Part shown: positions 9,372 to 18,678 of the stretch, piece by piece
Position numbering within the stretch: the stretch's first letter is position 1
Layout of the letters: every line of letters begins with the position of its first letter
Assembly: GCF_004339545.1 (NCBI RefSeq)
Contig: NZ_SMGD01000016.1
Location: 1-64,000 of the forward strand
DNA: 64,000 nt
Direction of reading: 5' to 3'
Origin: Celerinatantimonas diazotrophica
GTDB lineage: Bacteria > Pseudomonadota > Gammaproteobacteria > Enterobacterales > Celerinatantimonadaceae
Program-made: the position numbers and the translations under genes
Notes under the pieces: model-generated
What the model saw: only the letters and a program-made list of their open reading frames with translations
The model's database searches: none
What the model was told of the DNA's origin: nothing

Positions 9372-9563
9372 AGATTAACTGAGGGTGAATTGTTGCAGAG
9401 CAAGTGGCAATAAATTGAGCGCTAATGTCATTGATTTACCCTATCTAAATACTTTTCATGTTCATTTGGATTATTGAATATTAGCTCTGAATTAGCATGT
9501 CAGCGCTTGAGTCTATGAGTGGCGATTGCGCGATTGGCGAGGTAAAAGTTAGATGTAAGAATA

Positions 9564-9583
9564 AGCCCCGCCTAGGCGGGGCT
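9564..9583 (-). terminator. dctPQM terminator
   Basis: A perfect 20-base palindrome, AGCCCCGCCT then AGGCGGGGCT, just after the dctM stop on the minus strand. It is followed there by only a few T residues, but the stem is very stable. Confidence 0.75.
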
Positions 9584-9595
9584 GCGAGTGTAACG

Positions 9596-10984
9596 TTACA
9601 TCCCGTCGAGTAGCTGAGGTAAAAAGAGTGATATTTGTGGTATGTATGTGATGAGTCCTAAAAATCCCAGCAGCAGAGCTAGCCAAGGCAGACAGGCGCG
9701 AATCACCCAACCAATACTGTTACCGGTTATCCCTGCTGTAACAAATAAATTGAGCCCAACCGGTGGGGTTAACATGCCGATTTCCATATTTACCACCATA
9801 ATGATCCCAAGGTGAATCGGATCAATCCCTAGGTGGGTTGCGATAGGGAAAAGAATTGGAGCCATAATCAGCAAAATAGCAGAAGGTTCCATGAAGTTCC
9901 CTGCTATTAGCAGCAGAATATTCATTACGAGCAGAAATCCCCAAGCAGGTAAGCCTAGTGAGACAATCGTTTCTGCAATTGAGTGAGGGATCCGTTCACT
10001 GGTTAGTACATGGGCAAATAACATTGCATTGGCAATAATAAATAGCAGCATAATGCTGACTTTTGCAGCATCTTTGACGACATGTGCAACCTCTTTGTGC
10101 CAAATTGATTCGATCATTGATTTAGGCAATAAGTAGAGGTTACGAATCGTTGCTGTGGAAAGTTTCTCATTTTCTTTGCGCCAAGGAACGCCCTTGAGAG
10201 GGCCAATATCTCGATACCCAAAGATAGCGATAAAAAATGCATAGACAGCTGCGACCGAGGCCGCTTCTGTGGGGCTTGCTATCCCACCATAAATAGAGCC
10301 AAGGACGATCACGATTAACATGAGTCCACCGATGGCTCGGAACATTGAGTGGAACCAGCACCGGATCCCGGGAAAAGGCTGAGCAGGTAGTTTTTTCACC
10401 CGAGCAACGATGTAAATCGCTACCATCAGAATTAATCCCATTAATGTTCCAGGGATAAAACCTGCCATAAACATTCGTGATGCAGACACCTCTGTGGCGG
10501 CCGAATACACGAGCATCACAATTGAGGGTGGAATGAGAATCCCTAAGGTCCCGGCATTGGCAATCACCCCAGCAGCTAAAGATTTGGGGTAGCCCGCTTT
10601 GACCATTCCGGCGATAACAATTGAGCCAATGGCTGCAACGGTTGCTGGACTAGAGCCTGAAACTGCGGCAAAAAGCATACAAGCCATTACTGACGCCATC
10701 GCGAGTCCGCCACGAATATGGCCGACACTATCCATCGCAAAATTAATCAGTCGTCTAGCTACACCACCAGTGGATAAGAAAGCCGACGAGAGAATAAAGA
10801 AAGGAATCGCGAGCAGAGTGTAGTGTTCAGATGTTGCTTCAAATAATTTAAGTGAAATCGATGCTAATGAGTCATTGGAAAACAACAAAATAGTAGTCAT
10901 GCTGGCAAACCCTAGCGCAATGGCGATGGGCATTCCCATTAGCATACATAACAACAACAATACAAATAAGGTGAGAGTTGTCAT
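9596..10984 (-). CDS. dctM: TRAP transporter large permease subunit (DctM)
   Basis: Large membrane subunit of a tripartite ATP-independent periplasmic transporter, the Na+-coupled channel-forming part. The 462-residue protein consists of about twelve hydrophobic helices and shows family segments: GMPIAIALG at the N-terminus, FAAVSGSSPATVAAIG, and TLGILIPPSIVMLVYS. A hydrophilic insert near residues 255-290 is somewhat long. It starts two bases after the dctQ stop, in a dctPQM operon on the minus strand. The neighbouring DctB/DctD system suggests C4-dicarboxylates as substrates. Confidence 0.92.
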   Translation of the reverse strand: MTTLTLFVLLLLCMLMGMPIAIALGFASMTTILLFSNDSLASISLKLFEATSEHYTLLAIPFFILSSAFLSTGGVARRLINFAMDSVGHIRGGLAMASVMACMLFAAVSGSSPATVAAIGSIVIAGMVKAGYPKSLAAGVIANAGTLGILIPPSIVMLVYSAATEVSASRMFMAGFIPGTLMGLILMVAIYIVARVKKLPAQPFPGIRCWFHSMFRAIGGLMLIVIVLGSIYGGIASPTEAASVAAVYAFFIAIFGYRDIGPLKGVPWRKENEKLSTATIRNLYLLPKSMIESIWHKEVAHVVKDAAKVSIMLLFIIANAMLFAHVLTSERIPHSIAETIVSLGLPAWGFLLVMNILLLIAGNFMEPSAILLIMAPILFPIATHLGIDPIHLGIIMVVNMEIGMLTPPVGLNLFVTAGITGNSIGWVIRACLPWLALLLGFLGLITYIPQISLFLPQLLDGM

Positions 10985-10986
10985 GA

Positions 10987-11529
10987 TTATTTCTCCCCGG
11001 GTGATTCATCATCAACAAGGTGCATGCTGTCGCGCCCCTCGTCTGCTAGGACAAAGCCATCTTGTTTACCGGTAATGACTGCCCAGCCTAGTTGTGCAAA
11101 GCGAATGGCTAATAGCACAAACCCAATCATTAAAACACTCATGGCTTTCCATTTGGTCAACGGAACATCATCCATTTCAATTCCGATCTTGGCCATCTTA
11201 GAGAGATAAACCCAGCTTCCCTGAATGAATAGTGCACAGTAAATCAAACATAATACGATAGCGATCAATGTGATAATCCGACGCTGACGGCTGGGGAGTA
11301 GTTTCACAAAGGCATCGACCCCAATATGAGCACCTTCTCGAATCCCCCAAGAGGCACCTAGTAATACCATCCAGGCTGAGAGATAGAGAGTGACTTCTTG
11401 GGCCCATTCAATCCCTGTGTTAAAACCAAACCGCAGTATCACCTCAACAAACACCAAAAGCGTCATTGCAATAAGCAAGGTTCCGATTAGGCGTTCTTCA
11501 AAGTGATGAAGCCAGTTGATTAGTTTCAT
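10987..11529 (-). CDS. dctQ: TRAP transporter small permease subunit (DctQ)
   Basis: Small membrane subunit of the TRAP transporter, which complexes with DctM. The 180-residue protein has four hydrophobic helices and the family segment NTGIEWAQEVTLYLSAWMVLLGASWGIREGAHIGVD. The C-terminal 30 residues are hydrophilic and acidic. It lies between dctP (53 bases upstream) and dctM (two bases downstream). Confidence 0.91.
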   Translation of the reverse strand: MKLINWLHHFEERLIGTLLIAMTLLVFVEVILRFGFNTGIEWAQEVTLYLSAWMVLLGASWGIREGAHIGVDAFVKLLPSRQRRIITLIAIVLCLIYCALFIQGSWVYLSKMAKIGIEMDDVPLTKWKAMSVLMIGFVLLAIRFAQLGWAVITGKQDGFVLADEGRDSMHLVDDESPGEK

Positions 11530-11582
11530 GGGTGCTCTCCTTGTCGGAAGATCTGGCCACCAAGGTGGCCAGAGAGGGTTAC

Positions 11583-12608
<1,026 letters not shown>

Positions 12609-12615
12609 CTAATAC

Positions 12616-12632
12616 AGCAATTGCTGTACCAA
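12616..12632 (-). promoter_or_regulatory. sigma-54 (-24/-12) promoter of dctP
   Basis: Read on the minus strand, TTGGTACAGCAATTGCT has GG at -25/-24 and GC at -13/-12 with exactly the required spacing, matching the RpoN consensus TTGGCACG-N4-TTGCA/T closely. Transcription would start about 32 bases before the dctP ATG. This fits control by the sigma-54 activator DctD encoded about 1 kb away. Confidence 0.82.
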
Positions 12633-12740
12633 TTTTTTTACAATTTTTTAACGATATGTTTTTATTGTAATAAATGTTTCAAAAGGACTTTTTTAGAAGG
12701 TTTATGCTAGGAATTTTGGGAAGAAAGCGACTCATTGCTC

Positions 12741-12774
12741 TTTATAAATGGGGGGATTTCCCCCCATTTATAAA
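12741..12774. terminator. long perfect hairpin after efpL
   Basis: A 15-bp perfect stem, TTTATAAATGGGGGG / CCCCCCATTTATAAA, with a 4-base loop, starting right after the efpL stop. It probably ends efpL transcription and shields the dctP promoter region. It lacks a long T run beyond the stem. Confidence 0.75.
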
Positions 12775-12776
12775 CG

Positions 12777-13346
12777 CTAATCTGCACGACTCATAAATTT
12801 TCGCTCACTGGTATTGATGCGAACTTTTTCACCATTTGAGATATATTCAGGAACCTGTACGACCAGCCCCGTGGCAAAATGCGCAGGCTTCGTTCGAGCG
12901 CTAGCTGAAGCACCTTTAATGGAAGGTGAGGTTTCTTCAATCACGAGTTCAACTGATGCAGGTAGTTCAATTGCCACACCTTTGCCATCAACCGTTAAGA
13001 CTTGTAATCCCTGGGTTTGTTCGGTGATAAATAATAATTCATCGGCAATGCTATCATGGCTGAATATATACTGGCTGAAGTCTTCATTATCCATAAAGAC
13101 ATATTCTTCGCCATCAATGTAAGAGAAGCTCACCGCCCGGCGACTGACATCAACATCATCTAAAAGGTCATCCCCTTTAAATCGTTCTTCAACTTTCAGT
13201 CCACTTGCCAAGTCAGTGAATCGAACTTTATATAGTGTTGATGCACCGCGAGCGCTAGGGCTAGAAACATCAATGTCTTTGACCAGTAACACTTTACCTT
13301 TATAAAGGACAGCCGCCCCTTTTTTTAACTCGTTTGCTTTTGGCAC
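12777..13346 (-). CDS. efpL: elongation factor P-like protein EfpL (YeiP)
   Basis: EF-P paralogue that binds the ribosome and relieves stalling at proline-rich and some other motifs. Three OB-like domains are recognisable; the YeiP/EfpL-type tip loop [12 protein letters not shown] replaces the lysine loop of EF-P. The C-terminus ends in the usual KFMSRAD. The frame is open to an ATG at 13376, but I chose the GTG at 13346: GAGGA lies six bases before it and it gives the family N-terminus (M)PKANELKKG and 189 residues, matching the usual 190. It stands alone between dctP and dctD on the same strand. Confidence 0.93.
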   Translation of the reverse strand: MPKANELKKGAAVLYKGKVLLVKDIDVSSPSARGASTLYKVRFTDLASGLKVEERFKGDDLLDDVDVSRRAVSFSYIDGEEYVFMDNEDFSQYIFSHDSIADELLFITEQTQGLQVLTVDGKGVAIELPASVELVIEETSPSIKGASASARTKPAHFATGLVVQVPEYISNGEKVRINTSERKFMSRAD

Positions 13347-13489
13347 AATCCGTTCCTCATTCATAAAATTGTCCACACATTAGCACAATAGAACCGACTC
13401 CAGCATGATCTTGGAATGTCTCTCAAATTGGCTAAAGCTCAGGAATAGGCCGCTATATTAACGCGCCAAAGGGATTTGGGCACTGATAT

Positions 13490-14836
13490 TTAATCATCTT
13501 TAAAATCTTGCTTATCCAGTTGGTATTTACGCATTTTTTCATAAAGGGTTTTGCGTCCCATGTTGAGATCTTCCTGCACTGCTTTAAGGTTGCCTTGATG
13601 ACGAGTCAGGGCATCTTGCAGCAATGTTTTTTCAAAACGGGCGAGCTGTTCGCTGAGGCTTAAATTAGCACCTTGTTGTTCAGCCGATGAAATTTGCTTA
13701 AGGGCATCCTCGCCCATCAGTACTAAACGTTCAGCAAGGTTGCGCAGCTCTCTCACGTTACCAGGCCAGTCGTATCCTGCTAGCTCGGTTAAGACTGTTT
13801 TGGATAAGCTGGGTGGCTCCAGTTGATAACGTGAGCAGGCGACTTTGATAAAATTTTCCCAAAGTAGTGGGATATCTTCACGACGTTCGCGAAGTGGTGG
13901 AATTTCAATTGTGACGACATTGAGCCGATAATAGAGATCGCGGCGGAACCAACCTTCATCACTTGCGGCTTTGAGATCGCATTTTGTTGCAGCAACGATC
14001 CGGATATTAAGCGCGACCGTTTGATTCGAGCCTAATGGTTCGACACTACGTTCTTCGAGAACTCGCAATAATTTGATTTGTAGTGGCATCGGCATACTTT
14101 CAATTTCATCTAAAAAGAGAGTCCCTCCATCTGCATAAGCAATTTTGCCAATTCGTTTTTTATTGGCGCCGGTAAATGCTCCAGCTTCAAATCCAAACAG
14201 TTCACTTTCGATCATCGTTTCAGGAATAGCACCGCAGTTAATGGCGACAAAGTTAGCCTGACGGCGGTTGCTATGATCATGCAAAAAGCGAGCAATAAGT
14301 TCTTTGCCGCTGCCTGTCTCACCATGAATCAAAACATCTGCGGGCATATCCTTAATTTGTGTGAGTATTTTGCGAAGATGGACCATCGATGCCGATATAC
14401 CTAAAATTCGCGGGCCTGGGCTACTTTGTGCTTCGATCTCTTGGCGAAGTGAGCGGTTTTCTTGGGTAAGTTGGCGTTTTTCTGCCGCGCGGGCGACAAC
14501 TTCCAGCAAATGATCACTGGAAAATGGTTTTTCTAGAAAATCATAGGCTCCATCTCGCATGGCTTGCACAGCTGTTGAGATGTCACCATGACCAGTTAGC
14601 AAGATGATCGGTAAGTCAGCATCAATAGCTAAAGCACGATGCATAAAGGTTAGACCATCCATTTGTGGCATATTGATATCTGTAATAATAACCCCCGGCC
14701 AGTCGCTATCGAGATTTTTTAAGGCGGTTACAGCACTTGAAAAGCTCTGGCAGGGGAAATCTTCAATCATTAGTGTCTGGCCTAACGAGCGTAGAATATC
14801 CGGATCATCATCTATTAACATCACCGGTATACTCAT
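13490..14836 (-). CDS. dctD: sigma-54 dependent response regulator DctD
   Basis: NtrC-family activator of 448 residues. The receiver domain has LIDDD at 8-12, the phosphorylation site Asp53 (IITDINMP) and Lys103 (EKPF). The central AAA+ domain has Walker A GETGSGKE at 172-179 and the sigma-54 contact loop GAFTGA at 219-224. A Fis-type helix-turn-helix ends the protein (LKAVQEDLNMGRKTLYEKMRK). It should activate the sigma-54 promoter of dctPQM after phosphorylation by DctB, whose gene ends 20 bases upstream. AGGAGA gives a good ribosome-binding site. Confidence 0.94.
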   Translation of the reverse strand: MSIPVMLIDDDPDILRSLGQTLMIEDFPCQSFSSAVTALKNLDSDWPGVIITDINMPQMDGLTFMHRALAIDADLPIILLTGHGDISTAVQAMRDGAYDFLEKPFSSDHLLEVVARAAEKRQLTQENRSLRQEIEAQSSPGPRILGISASMVHLRKILTQIKDMPADVLIHGETGSGKELIARFLHDHSNRRQANFVAINCGAIPETMIESELFGFEAGAFTGANKKRIGKIAYADGGTLFLDEIESMPMPLQIKLLRVLEERSVEPLGSNQTVALNIRIVAATKCDLKAASDEGWFRRDLYYRLNVVTIEIPPLRERREDIPLLWENFIKVACSRYQLEPPSLSKTVLTELAGYDWPGNVRELRNLAERLVLMGEDALKQISSAEQQGANLSLSEQLARFEKTLLQDALTRHQGNLKAVQEDLNMGRKTLYEKMRKYQLDKQDFKDD

Positions 14837-14856
14837 TTTGTCTCTCCTTATTGATA

Positions 14857-16659
14857 TTAACGATCACTGGCGACTGGTAATTGGATGACAAAACAAGCGC
14901 CTCCGTTGGGATGTTGGTGAGCACTAAGTTTGCCATTAAACCCTTCAATAATACGTTGAGAAATGGTGGTTCCCAATCCCAGCCCTTGTTTTTTGGTGGT
15001 GTAGAATGGATCAAATAGCGCGTCTAACTGTTCATCCTGCAAGCCGCAGCCGTTATCCCATACTTTAATATAGACCGTATCATCTTTCTGATAGCTTTGA
15101 ATGCCAATTTGCGGCGCATATTCGCTACTTAAAGCATCAATCGCATTGTTAAGCAGATTAATCAATACCTGTTCAAGTTGCACTGGATCTACATTAACCC
15201 AAAGAGGATCATCTAATTCAAGCTGAGGTAATACACCTATACGTAAAAAGCGGTTATGCAAGAGGGTTACGGCTGCCTTAATGACTTCTTTGACCGCCGT
15301 TAACTGGGTAACCGGTTCACTTTTACGGGCAAAAATTTTAAAGCGAGCGATAATATCGCGCATGAGACCTGCTGCTCGAACGATTTGTGACAGATTGTCA
15401 TCGACCAGTGCCAGTTGGTTTCGTGTCAGTAATTTTTGCGAGTTTTGCGCATAGGTTAGGATGGCGGTGAGTGGTTGATTTAGCTCATGGTTGAGCCCAG
15501 CCGATAGTTCGCCAAGCATCGCTAGTTTGGCGGCCTGCTTAAGTTCAGCTTCGGTTTGTTTCAGTGTCTGCGAAGTTTGTTGGTAGCGTAATAGTGCCTG
15601 TTTTAGCTGGTTGTTACTATTTGTCAGCTGACGGGTTCGTTGGGCAACTTTTTGTTCCAATTGCTGGTTAAGTTTAGCTAGTAATAAGCGTCGGTCACGT
15701 AAATTCTGCCAGTAATGTAGGATTAACATCACTAGCAACCCAATGAAAAAGGTCGCTAGTTCGGCTCTTAACACCGCTTGCCACGGAAATTGATTTGCCA
15801 ATAAGGCATAAAGTTTCCATTTAGGCTGCTCAAGTTGTTGGCTCACGCTTTGAAAACGTTGTAGTTGGCCATGGGCATCATATAACTCGAGGGTGTTTGG
15901 GGAACTCTTTCCGCTGGCGATGGCGCTGATGTGATTTTTTCCATATTGGCGAGAAGCAAGGAGCTTCGCTTGAACGTCTTTTGGGAGTGTCTTTAAACTA
16001 TGATAGAGCCAGTATTTACGAGAGGCATAAAAAATCACGCCATTTTCATCACAGACCAGATAGTCGGCATTGGTGTATTGCCAACTGGAACCAATAATAC
16101 TCAGGCGAACCTTTAACACTAATACGCCCACGATTTGTCCAGCGTGGTAAACCGGTGCTGAGAAATAGTAGCCGCGCTTACCTGAACGAGAACCTAATGC
16201 AATATAATGACCATCTTCACCGCGTATTGCTTGCTGAAAGTAAGGACGATAAGCGTAGTTATCACCTACAAATGAATCTTTTTGCTCATAATTACTTGAG
16301 GCAATGGTCTGTGCTTTGCGATTTAACAAGTAAGTCACGTCACTGCCCTGCAGTCGATTGAGTTTTTTTAGTAGTTTTGACAGTTCAATCGAGCGCTTGG
16401 AATGAGGGATTACATTTTCAATTTGTTGCAGTTTAGGGTGGGCAGCACCGAGGCGTGGCAAATGAGTGAAGCGTGCTAGCTCTTGAACAATATTTTGTTC
16501 CATACGATTGAGCTCGGCGGTGAGCTCGATCTGGTGTTGCTGGCGTTTTTGGTGGCTCGTTGTCAGTGCGACAGCGAGCATCACCAATAACCATAATGCT
16601 AAATAAGAGCCAAATCGAATGAGTGTGAGTAGCTCAAATTGTTTTTTGCTTTTCCCCAA
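14857..16659 (-). CDS. dctB: C4-dicarboxylate sensor histidine kinase DctB
   Basis: Membrane kinase of 600 residues. A transmembrane helix (about 13-31), a periplasmic double-Cache-type sensor domain and a second helix (about 300-320) are followed by a coiled-coil stretch rich in Gln (330-385), a HisKA domain (GELSAGLNHELNQPLTAI, phospho-His in NHELNQP) and an ATPase domain with N box (LINLLNNAID), DNGCGL and GLGLG motifs. DctB family members sense succinate, malate or fumarate. The start is TTG, four bases after the stop of the enoyl-CoA-hydratase-like gene, with AGGA seven bases upstream; translational coupling is likely. An ech-dctB-dctD operon is implied. Confidence 0.92.
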   Translation of the reverse strand: MGKSKKQFELLTLIRFGSYLALWLLVMLAVALTTSHQKRQQHQIELTAELNRMEQNIVQELARFTHLPRLGAAHPKLQQIENVIPHSKRSIELSKLLKKLNRLQGSDVTYLLNRKAQTIASSNYEQKDSFVGDNYAYRPYFQQAIRGEDGHYIALGSRSGKRGYYFSAPVYHAGQIVGVLVLKVRLSIIGSSWQYTNADYLVCDENGVIFYASRKYWLYHSLKTLPKDVQAKLLASRQYGKNHISAIASGKSSPNTLELYDAHGQLQRFQSVSQQLEQPKWKLYALLANQFPWQAVLRAELATFFIGLLVMLILHYWQNLRDRRLLLAKLNQQLEQKVAQRTRQLTNSNNQLKQALLRYQQTSQTLKQTEAELKQAAKLAMLGELSAGLNHELNQPLTAILTYAQNSQKLLTRNQLALVDDNLSQIVRAAGLMRDIIARFKIFARKSEPVTQLTAVKEVIKAAVTLLHNRFLRIGVLPQLELDDPLWVNVDPVQLEQVLINLLNNAIDALSSEYAPQIGIQSYQKDDTVYIKVWDNGCGLQDEQLDALFDPFYTTKKQGLGLGTTISQRIIEGFNGKLSAHQHPNGGACFVIQLPVASDR

Positions 16660-16662
16660 ATA

Positions 16663-17367
16663 CTAATCCTGTAGTTGTGGAATGTTGAGGTTTTCCTGAA
16701 ATAAATGCCATTCATCTTTTAATACAGTATCGTTGATGTTGGTGGCATTAGACAATAATTGTTTGGTTTGGCGAACTAATAATTCAGGTAACTGGGCCAG
16801 TTGATTACTCCATTTTTCAACGAGTAAATCGCGTTCCTGGCGATGGCAAACCTGATTGATTAGCCCCCACTGGCAGGCTTGTTCAGCGCTAAACTGTTCA
16901 CAGAGCAACAGTAGCGCCGCTGCGCGCTGCGGGCCTAAACGCTGCGGCAATAAAGAGCTACTCGCAAATAATGGCATCAGTTCCCGACGAATAAATGGGA
17001 GTTGAAAACGACTATTTACGTCAGCCACAATCAGATCGCAATGCAAGAGCAATGCCATTCCAAAGCCAAATGCATTGCCGTGGACATTGGCAATGATTGG
17101 TTTAGGGAAAATAGCAAATTCGCGCATAAACGTCAGAGCAGGATGACGATAATCTAGTTCTGACGCTGCTAAATCTTGGAGGTCTTCGCCGAGGCTAAAA
17201 TGTTCCCCTTGTGAATCAATCACAATGACACGAATATTACTATCATTGGCTGCTTCTTTAAGCCTATCGCGCATTAATCGAAACATTGAGCAGGTAAAGC
17301 AGTTGTCCTTTTCAGGGCGGTCTAATGTGACTGTTAAAATATGGTTAACTAATTGAGACTGAATCAT
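16663..17367 (-). CDS. enoyl-CoA hydratase/isomerase-like protein, catalytic Glu absent
   Basis: Crotonase-fold protein of 234 residues. The oxyanion-hole segments are there (HFSLGEDL near 57-64 and HGNAFGFGMALLLHCD near 97-112). However, the two glutamates used by enoyl-CoA hydratases align with Ala (GFGMAL for GGGCEL) and Phe (FQLPFI for FGQPEI). It is therefore unlikely to be a normal hydratase; isomerase, thioesterase, decarboxylase or non-catalytic roles are open. The ATG at 17367 follows AGGAGG by five bases, better than the GTG at 17373. It is the first gene of what looks like an operon with dctB and dctD, an unusual companion for a dicarboxylate sensor. Confidence 0.8.
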   Translation of the reverse strand: MIQSQLVNHILTVTLDRPEKDNCFTCSMFRLMRDRLKEAANDSNIRVIVIDSQGEHFSLGEDLQDLAASELDYRHPALTFMREFAIFPKPIIANVHGNAFGFGMALLLHCDLIVADVNSRFQLPFIRRELMPLFASSSLLPQRLGPQRAAALLLLCEQFSAEQACQWGLINQVCHRQERDLLVEKWSNQLAQLPELLVRQTKQLLSNATNINDTVLKDEWHLFQENLNIPQLQD

Positions 17368-17655
17368 AAACACCTCCTAGCGAACCGGTTTGTCCCTGGC
17401 TAGTGATAGGATATCAACATTACCTCATTCAAACCTGACTGAGACTCAAGTACTAGTTTGACAAAATCATGAATATTTGGGATGAAAAACACTTAGAAAA
17501 GCGATCTTTGTCGAGTTATTTACTTTATTTTTTCGGGATTTGTGCTCAAGCTCGGAAAATATTAGTCGATAGAGAAAGTCGGCAATCATAGATTTTTCGG
17601 TTACACTTACGAAGTGTTTAATTGCTTAAAATAACGACTAATCGGACTAATAATT

Positions 17656-18351
17656 ATGAAAAAATTTGCAGCGTTGACCATTCTTGCCTTGGCTGGGGTG
17701 TTTGGTTCAACTGTCGCTCAGGCGGATACGCTAGGTTTAAAGGCTGGGGTTGATTTCTGGAATACCTCTCACAATGGTGAATCAGTGAAAAAAGATGGGA
17801 CAACCTATCATCCTGATTACGATACTAACATTCGTCCAGGGCTCTATGTTTCGTTCGAGCACCCGATCCCATTAATTCCGAATGTAATGTTACGTTATCA
17901 GGATCTTGATACCGATGGCAGCTCTGGTGGGACCCATATCACCAGCGATCAACAGATGTATGATGGCGTTTTTTATTATCAGTTATTTGATAACCCAGCG
18001 TTTGGTCTGGACTATGGTCTGAATATCAAACATTTTAAAGGGACAATTCGTGGCGTCGGTTCTTCTAAAGATTACACTAAAACGATTCCTACAATTTATC
18101 TTGCGGGTAACGTCAATTTGCCGATGACTGGCGTACAGATTTTTGGCAACACTTCATTGATGCACTTTGATGGTGATCATGTGGCTGATACAGAAATTGG
18201 GATTTCTTACGATGTATTGCCCATGGTGGTGACTGATCTACAATTACGCGCCGGTTATCGTGTCTTAAATATGGATTTAGATGATGCTGGTGGTATGGAT
18301 CTGAAACAAACTGCACAGGGTTGGTTTATGGGTATTGGTTTACACTTTTAA
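17656..18351 (+). CDS. outer-membrane beta-barrel protein, TIGR04219 type
   Basis: Secreted protein of 231 residues with a clear Sec signal peptide (MKKFAALTILALAGVFGSTVAQA). The mature part alternates short beta strands and turns and ends in GIGLHF, the C-terminal Phe signature recognised by the BAM machinery. The overall pattern (GLKAGVDFWNTSHNG at the start, DTEIGISYDVLPMVVTDLQLRAGYR near the end) fits the TIGR04219 barrel family of Vibrio and relatives, whose function is unknown. It is a single gene with its own terminator at 18382-18411, divergent from the ech-dctBD operon. Confidence 0.83.
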   Translation: MKKFAALTILALAGVFGSTVAQADTLGLKAGVDFWNTSHNGESVKKDGTTYHPDYDTNIRPGLYVSFEHPIPLIPNVMLRYQDLDTDGSSGGTHITSDQQMYDGVFYYQLFDNPAFGLDYGLNIKHFKGTIRGVGSSKDYTKTIPTIYLAGNVNLPMTGVQIFGNTSLMHFDGDHVADTEIGISYDVLPMVVTDLQLRAGYRVLNMDLDDAGGMDLKQTAQGWFMGIGLHF

Positions 18352-18381
18352 GGTTTCATTGCACCGTTGATAGTTGATAAG

Positions 18382-18411
18382 AGTCGGATGAGTTATGATC
18401 CGGCTTTTTTT
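18382..18411 (+). terminator. terminator after the beta-barrel gene
   Basis: AGTCGGAT / ATCCGGCT (one G-U pair), 8-base loop, followed by seven T residues. Confidence 0.88.
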
Positions 18412-18678
18412 ATTTATATATTCTTAATGTAATATTCCATACTGTTATAAAGCATCCCTATTTATTCTTTCTGTTCACGAATCGCTCTCCGGTAGACTGT
18501 CCATTCTCAGTCGAAGTCAACTCATAATAAGACAGACTAGCTAACTTGGGCTGAGCTGGTTAGTTGATCAGTGATTGTTACACATCGTTAATCGTAGTGT
18601 TCTTATTCGGTTGTGTGGGTATCGACTTAACTGAGTGATAATCATTGATAATTAGATGTTTAAAATTAGGAATCAGCT
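18412..18678. other. non-coding region upstream of cysJ
   Basis: The whole gap between the beta-barrel gene and cysJ is 327 bases; apart from the terminator at its start it should hold the cysJIH promoter and CysB sites, which are too degenerate to place by eye. Two GATAAT repeats near 18637-18652 resemble part of a Fur box but match poorly. No open frame or RNA is evident. Confidence 0.4.

Noticed and set aside
18636-18654. Fur box-like GATAAT repeats upstream of cysJ
   Set aside because: Only about half of the 19-base consensus matches and sulfite reductase genes are usually under CysB; too weak to list as a site.
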